Below are positions 7,131-9,455 of a DNA stretch of 9,455 nucleotides, piece after piece. A model generated the notes under the pieces. It was given only the letters and a program-made list of their open reading frames with translations. It ran no database searches and was not told the origin of the DNA. The first letter of the stretch is position 1. The number at the start of each line of letters is the position of its first letter. The translations under genes were made by a program, and so were the position numbers. The DNA comes from Bacteroidota bacterium (GTDB lineage Bacteria; Bacteroidota; Ignavibacteria; Kryptoniales; JAKASW01), in contig JAJYJD010000128.1 in assembly GCA_021789755.1 (NCBI GenBank), forward strand, positions 1-9,455, in the 5' to 3' direction.

Positions 7131-7150
7131 TCATCCTCCACGTTATGTAG

Positions 7151-7181
7151 CAAATTTACATGTTGTCGATTCGCTGTGAAA
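7151..7181 (-). promoter_or_regulatory. Candidate Bacteroidota-type promoter of the ada gene
   Basis: On the minus strand, TAAATTTG (7158-7151) matches the Bacteroidota -7 element TAnnTTTG exactly. TTTC (7181-7178) lies 19 bases upstream, where the -33 element TTTG is expected (three of four bases). Transcription would start about 14 bases before the ada ATG, leaving room for the GGAGG site. No clear Ada box was recognised. Confidence 0.45.
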
Positions 7182-7279
7182 CCCGATTCTTGCTGAAAGC
7201 GATGCGTCACGAGGGTATCGAAAAATTCAGCCGGGAGTATTAGATTGGTCTGCGCGAAATATAAACCGGGCGCTGTATC

Positions 7280-7313
7280 TTTGAAGGTTGATGTCTTTCC
7301 TCCGCTATTTTTG
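7280..7313 (+). promoter_or_regulatory. Candidate Bacteroidota-type promoter of the proline dehydrogenase gene
   Basis: TATTTTTG (7306-7313) matches TAnnTTTG, with TTTG at 7280-7283 as a possible -33 element 22 bases upstream, slightly long. A second exact -7 match, TATCTTTG, lies at 7276-7283 but has no -33 partner at the usual distance. The leader would be about 60 bases. A small CCTCC/GGAGG inverted repeat (7299-7317) overlaps the -7 element. This 253-base divergent region otherwise shows nothing clear. Confidence 0.35.
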
Positions 7314-7383
7314 GAGGTGCATCCCGAACGCGAACCTCGCTTCACGCTTCATCCATTAATTACCGAAAACAGGAGCAGCACGA

Positions 7384-8313
7384 ATGGGACTCTCGCGAAA
7401 TGTTCTTCTCTGGGCATCCGAAAACCCATATCTTCTCAAGCACGTCCCGAACTACCGCTTCGTTCGTAAGGCACTCAAGCGGTTTATGCCGGGCGAGGAT
7501 CTCGATGACGCGATCGGCGCGGCCCGGCTCTTTCAGAGCGAGAGAATTCCGACCGTCTTCACCTATCTTGGTGAAAGCATCACAGACCTTTCGGAGGCGA
7601 CGAGCGTTCGCGATCATTATCTGGCACTTCTCGACAAGATATCTCGGGAGAAACTGAACATTGAAGTGTCTGTCAAGCTGACACAGCTCGGTCTCGACCT
7701 CTCCGCCGATCACGCTTATGAGAACTTCAAGGCGCTCGCGTCGAGGGCGCGGGAGCTGAACAACGTCGTGTGGATCGATATGGAACGGAGCAGCTACGTC
7801 GACCCGACACTCGAGCTGTACAGGAAAGTAAAGAAGGATTATTCCAATGCAGGCGTCTGCCTTCAGTCGTATCTCCGGCGCACGAAGAAGGATGTCGAGG
7901 GTCTTCTCAACATCTCGCCGCTTATTCGTCTCGTCAAGGGTGCATACAACGAGCCCTCGGACATAGCCTTCCCGGATAAGAGCGATGTGGACAAGAATTA
8001 CTATGAAGTTTCGACGATGCTTCTGAAAGGAATCCGCGACAACGGCGTACGCGCCGCCTTCGGCACACACGACACTGTCCTGCACGGAAAAATAATTAAA
8101 GCCGCCGGCGACATGGGGTTGCCGAAGGAGAAGATCGAGATCCAGATGCTGTACGGCATAAAGACTGCCGAACAGAAACGTCTCGCGCGGGAAGGATACG
8201 ACCTCCGCGTCCTGATCAGTTACGGCAAGGCGTGGTACAGGTGGTACATGCGCCGCCTCGCCGAAAGGCCCGCGAATGTGGGATTTGTGGTGAGAAACAT
8301 TTTGACGAGATGA
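7384..8313 (+). CDS. Monofunctional FAD-dependent proline dehydrogenase (possibly hydroxyproline-active)
   Basis: The 309-residue protein has the size and motif order of stand-alone bacterial proline dehydrogenases, which oxidise L-proline to pyrroline-5-carboxylate with FAD and pass electrons to quinone at the membrane. Visible motifs of the (beta/alpha)8 barrel are SVKLTQLGLD (96-105, active-site Lys98), WIDMERSSYVD (130-140, Asp132), LQSYLRRT (160-167), IRLVKGAYNEP (181-191), FGTHD (226-230), QMLYGI (254-259) and YMRRLAERPANV (288-299). In the last, Arg290-Arg291 should clamp the substrate carboxylate. In VLISYG (276-281), Leu277 takes the place of the tyrosine (Tyr540 in E. coli PutA) that favours proline over hydroxyproline. 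ATG 7384 follows AGGAG (7371-7375) with 8-base spacing. There is no fused or adjacent P5C dehydrogenase here. The next gene on the same strand is a HOGA-like aldolase. Confidence 0.93.
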   Translation: MGLSRNVLLWASENPYLLKHVPNYRFVRKALKRFMPGEDLDDAIGAARLFQSERIPTVFTYLGESITDLSEATSVRDHYLALLDKISREKLNIEVSVKLTQLGLDLSADHAYENFKALASRARELNNVVWIDMERSSYVDPTLELYRKVKKDYSNAGVCLQSYLRRTKKDVEGLLNISPLIRLVKGAYNEPSDIAFPDKSDVDKNYYEVSTMLLKGIRDNGVRAAFGTHDTVLHGKIIKAAGDMGLPKEKIEIQMLYGIKTAEQKRLAREGYDLRVLISYGKAWYRWYMRRLAERPANVGFVVRNILTR

Positions 8314-8342
8314 TGAACCGCGGTTGCTATTTGTTGGTTATG

Positions 8343-8476
8343 AAGCTCCAGGTTCCAACCCACAAGCTCCAAACAAGAAGCGAAGCGCAAAGAAAAACAT
8401 TAAAACCGCAAACATTTGTCTTTTGATTTTGGAATTAGTTCATTGCTTGGAACTTGGAAGTTGGTGTTTGGAACTT
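8343..8476. repeat. Long imperfect inverted repeat in the intergenic region
   Basis: The left arm (8343-8380, beginning AAGCTCCAGGTTCCAACC) and the reverse complement of the right arm (8443-8476, reading AAGTTCCAAACACCAACTTC) align along their length, with shared blocks TCCA, CCAAC, CAAG and TCCAA. Most differences are transitions; G/A ones leave G-U pairs in plus-strand RNA. The similarity continues inward less well (GCGCAAAGAAAAACATT against ATCAAAAGACAAATGTT). The right arm is itself made of near-repeats of TTGGAACTT. It occupies the gap between the proline dehydrogenase and aldolase genes and has lower GC than its neighbours. It could be transcribed as a long hairpin that attenuates or ends transcription, or be a non-autonomous dispersed repeat. 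No transposase or coding potential is seen. Confidence 0.7.
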
Positions 8477-8519
8477 ATTCTTTGAAACGCTTCCCTATTA
8501 TGAAAGATGAGGCATCGCT

Positions 8520-9401
8520 TTGATCAAAGGGATTATGCCGCCCGTCACCACTCCGTTCGTAAACGGCGAAGTGGCTTACGATAAACTCGCGGACAACATC
8601 AAGCGCTGGAACCGGACCGGTCTCAGCGGCTACGTCGTGATGGGTTCCAACGGCGAGAGCGCGTTTCTCACACGGGATGAGAAGCTGAAAGTCGTCGAGA
8701 CCGTGAAGAAGAGTCTCGCCGGGGGCAAGATGCTTCTGGCCGGGACCGGTTCGGATTCGATCAGAGAGACCATATCGTTGTCGAACGATGCAGCCGCCCG
8801 CGGCGCGGATTACGCGCTCGTGCTCACACCTTCTTTTTATAAGAGTGAAATGAATGGCGCGGCCTTCGTGAGATATTACACGGAAGTCTCGGACGGCGTC
8901 AAGATCCCGGTTGTCATATATAATGTTCCAAAGTTTACCGGAGTCGACATACAGGCCGCGGCTGTTTCCCAGCTCGCGAAGCATAAGAACATTGTCGGTT
9001 TGAAAAACAGCTCTGAGAACTCGGCGCAGACCGCTGAAATTATCGCGTCGGTGCCGGCTGATTTTTCGGTCATTGTCGGTACGGCATCCGTGCTTTATCC
9101 GGGTCTCGCTGCGGGAGCTAAGGGCGGAATACTCGCGCTGGCGAATATAGCTCCCGACGAATGCGTTGAGCTGCAGAATCTTTTTGACGAGGGCAAACAT
9201 GAAGAAGCCTCTAAACTGCAGAAGAAACTGATTCCCGCGAACAAGGCGGTGACTTCGAAATACGGCGTGCCTGGTTTGAAAGCCGCTCTCGACATGCTCG
9301 GCTATTTCGGAGGCGAACCGAGGAGTCCGCTCGCTCCCCTCGGCGATCGTGAACGGGAGGACATGAAGTCGATTCTCAAAACCGCGGGCCTGCTTGTGTG
9401 A
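8520..9401 (+). CDS. 4-hydroxy-2-oxoglutarate aldolase-like enzyme (DHDPS/NAL superfamily)
   Basis: The 293-residue barrel enzyme has the superfamily landmarks: PPVTTPF (7-13), GSNGE (42-46), Tyr134 in IYNVP, and Schiff-base Lys162 in VGLKNSS. It differs from dihydrodipicolinate synthase in GSNGE instead of GTTGE, and in Phe139 where E. coli DapA has Arg138 to bind aspartate semialdehyde. By recall, it follows mammalian HOGA1 closely, including GSNGE-x-x-FLT, ALAN (near 212), the block IPANKAVTSKYGVPGLKA, and GYFGG followed by P-L-x-P-L near the C-terminus. HOGA cleaves 4-hydroxy-2-oxoglutarate to pyruvate and glyoxylate, the last step of hydroxyproline breakdown. TTG 8520 is chosen because GAGG (8509-8512) lies 7 bases upstream, an in-frame TGA stops the frame at 8508, and the family begins with this short hydrophobic strand. 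Other pyruvate aldolases of the superfamily remain possible. Confidence 0.85.
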   Translation: MIKGIMPPVTTPFVNGEVAYDKLADNIKRWNRTGLSGYVVMGSNGESAFLTRDEKLKVVETVKKSLAGGKMLLAGTGSDSIRETISLSNDAAARGADYALVLTPSFYKSEMNGAAFVRYYTEVSDGVKIPVVIYNVPKFTGVDIQAAAVSQLAKHKNIVGLKNSSENSAQTAEIIASVPADFSVIVGTASVLYPGLAAGAKGGILALANIAPDECVELQNLFDEGKHEEASKLQKKLIPANKAVTSKYGVPGLKAALDMLGYFGGEPRSPLAPLGDREREDMKSILKTAGLLV

Positions 9402-9455
9402 TGATGGTTAGAGTAAATATGCGTCTTGCCAGCCGGATCACCCTCCCTTTAATTC
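9401..9455 (+). CDS. Start of a further gene, possibly a membrane protein (partial)
   Basis: An ATG at 9401 overlaps the aldolase stop by one base (TGATG), followed by in-frame ATGs at 9404 and 9419. The frame is open to the window end. From the third ATG the product reads MRLASRITLPLI, which looks like a basic start leading into a transmembrane segment, as in many sensor proteins. Eighteen codons cannot identify a family. The overlap suggests translational coupling to the aldolase, but no good ribosome binding site is seen at any of the three starts. Confidence 0.4.
   Translation, partial: MMVRVNMRLASRITLPLI

Noticed and set aside
7360..8085. Minus-strand open frame of 241 codons opposite the proline dehydrogenase
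   Set aside because: It is a shadow of a strongly recognised gene; no motif or ribosome site supports it.
8232..8426. Short plus-strand frame covering the end of the proline dehydrogenase and the left part of the repeat
   Set aside because: It consists of out-of-frame coding sequence followed by repeat-derived low-complexity residues; such frames commonly arise from this kind of repeat.
8475..9200. Minus-strand open frame of 241 codons opposite the aldolase
   Set aside because: It lies antisense to a confident enzyme gene and no family is recognisable.
8520..9401. Annotation of the aldolase as DapA (lysine biosynthesis)
   Set aside because: It lacks the GTTGE motif and the Arg that binds aspartate semialdehyde, it resembles HOGA1 across its length, and its neighbour is a proline catabolic enzyme.

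Overview
The window holds chromosomal accessory and metabolic genes from what looks like an environmental member of the Bacteroidota/Chlorobiota (Ignavibacteria-like) assemblage. This placement is an inference. It rests on the mix of families (a MuiA-like DUF4140/DUF4139 protein, SemiSWEET, a PaiB-like protein, a stand-alone proline dehydrogenase, a DUF2141-like fragment), on candidate promoters with the Bacteroidota TAnnTTTG -7 element, and on an intergenic hairpin built of TTGGAACTT-like units of a kind common in metagenome-derived genomes. Several genes also have good Shine-Dalgarno sequences, which is not typical of classical Bacteroidia. No rRNA, tRNA, CRISPR array, transposase or phage gene was seen.

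Layout. Bases 1-593 (+) are the 3' end of an unrecognised large protein, closed by a strong hairpin terminator at 605-640 that lies between convergent genes. A secreted MuiA-like protein follows at 685-2334 (-). Diverging from it are a HAD-family phosphatase (2495-3208, +), a 53-residue two-helix membrane protein with a perfect AGGAGG site (3373-3534, +), and what looks like the stump of a DUF2141 gene (3622-3813, +) running into the 3' end of the next transcription unit.

A probable minus-strand operon runs from 6185 down to 3761: a PaiB-like FMN-binding protein, a SemiSWEET sugar transporter 11 bases downstream, and a group II PLP-dependent (aromatic) amino-acid decarboxylase 41 bases further. 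A good sigma70-like promoter lies just upstream of paiB. Upstream of that is a separately promoted ada-type gene (6300-7130, -), an AraC DNA-binding domain fused to an O6-alkylguanine-DNA methyltransferase.

The right-hand part (7384-9401, +) carries a monofunctional proline dehydrogenase and a Schiff-base aldolase that resembles mammalian 4-hydroxy-2-oxoglutarate aldolase much more than dihydrodipicolinate synthase. A long imperfect inverted repeat separates them. Together they suggest proline or hydroxyproline breakdown: the dehydrogenase would do the first oxidation, and the aldolase would do the last step, splitting 4-hydroxy-2-oxoglutarate into pyruvate and glyoxylate. The dehydrogenase also has Leu where proline-specific enzymes carry the tyrosine that discriminates against hydroxyproline. 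A further gene appears to begin at the aldolase stop codon and leaves the window.

The best candidates for something new are the hydroxyproline link, the 53-residue membrane protein, the inverted repeat, and the paiB-SemiSWEET-decarboxylase grouping. I found no clear undescribed multi-gene defence or mobile system.
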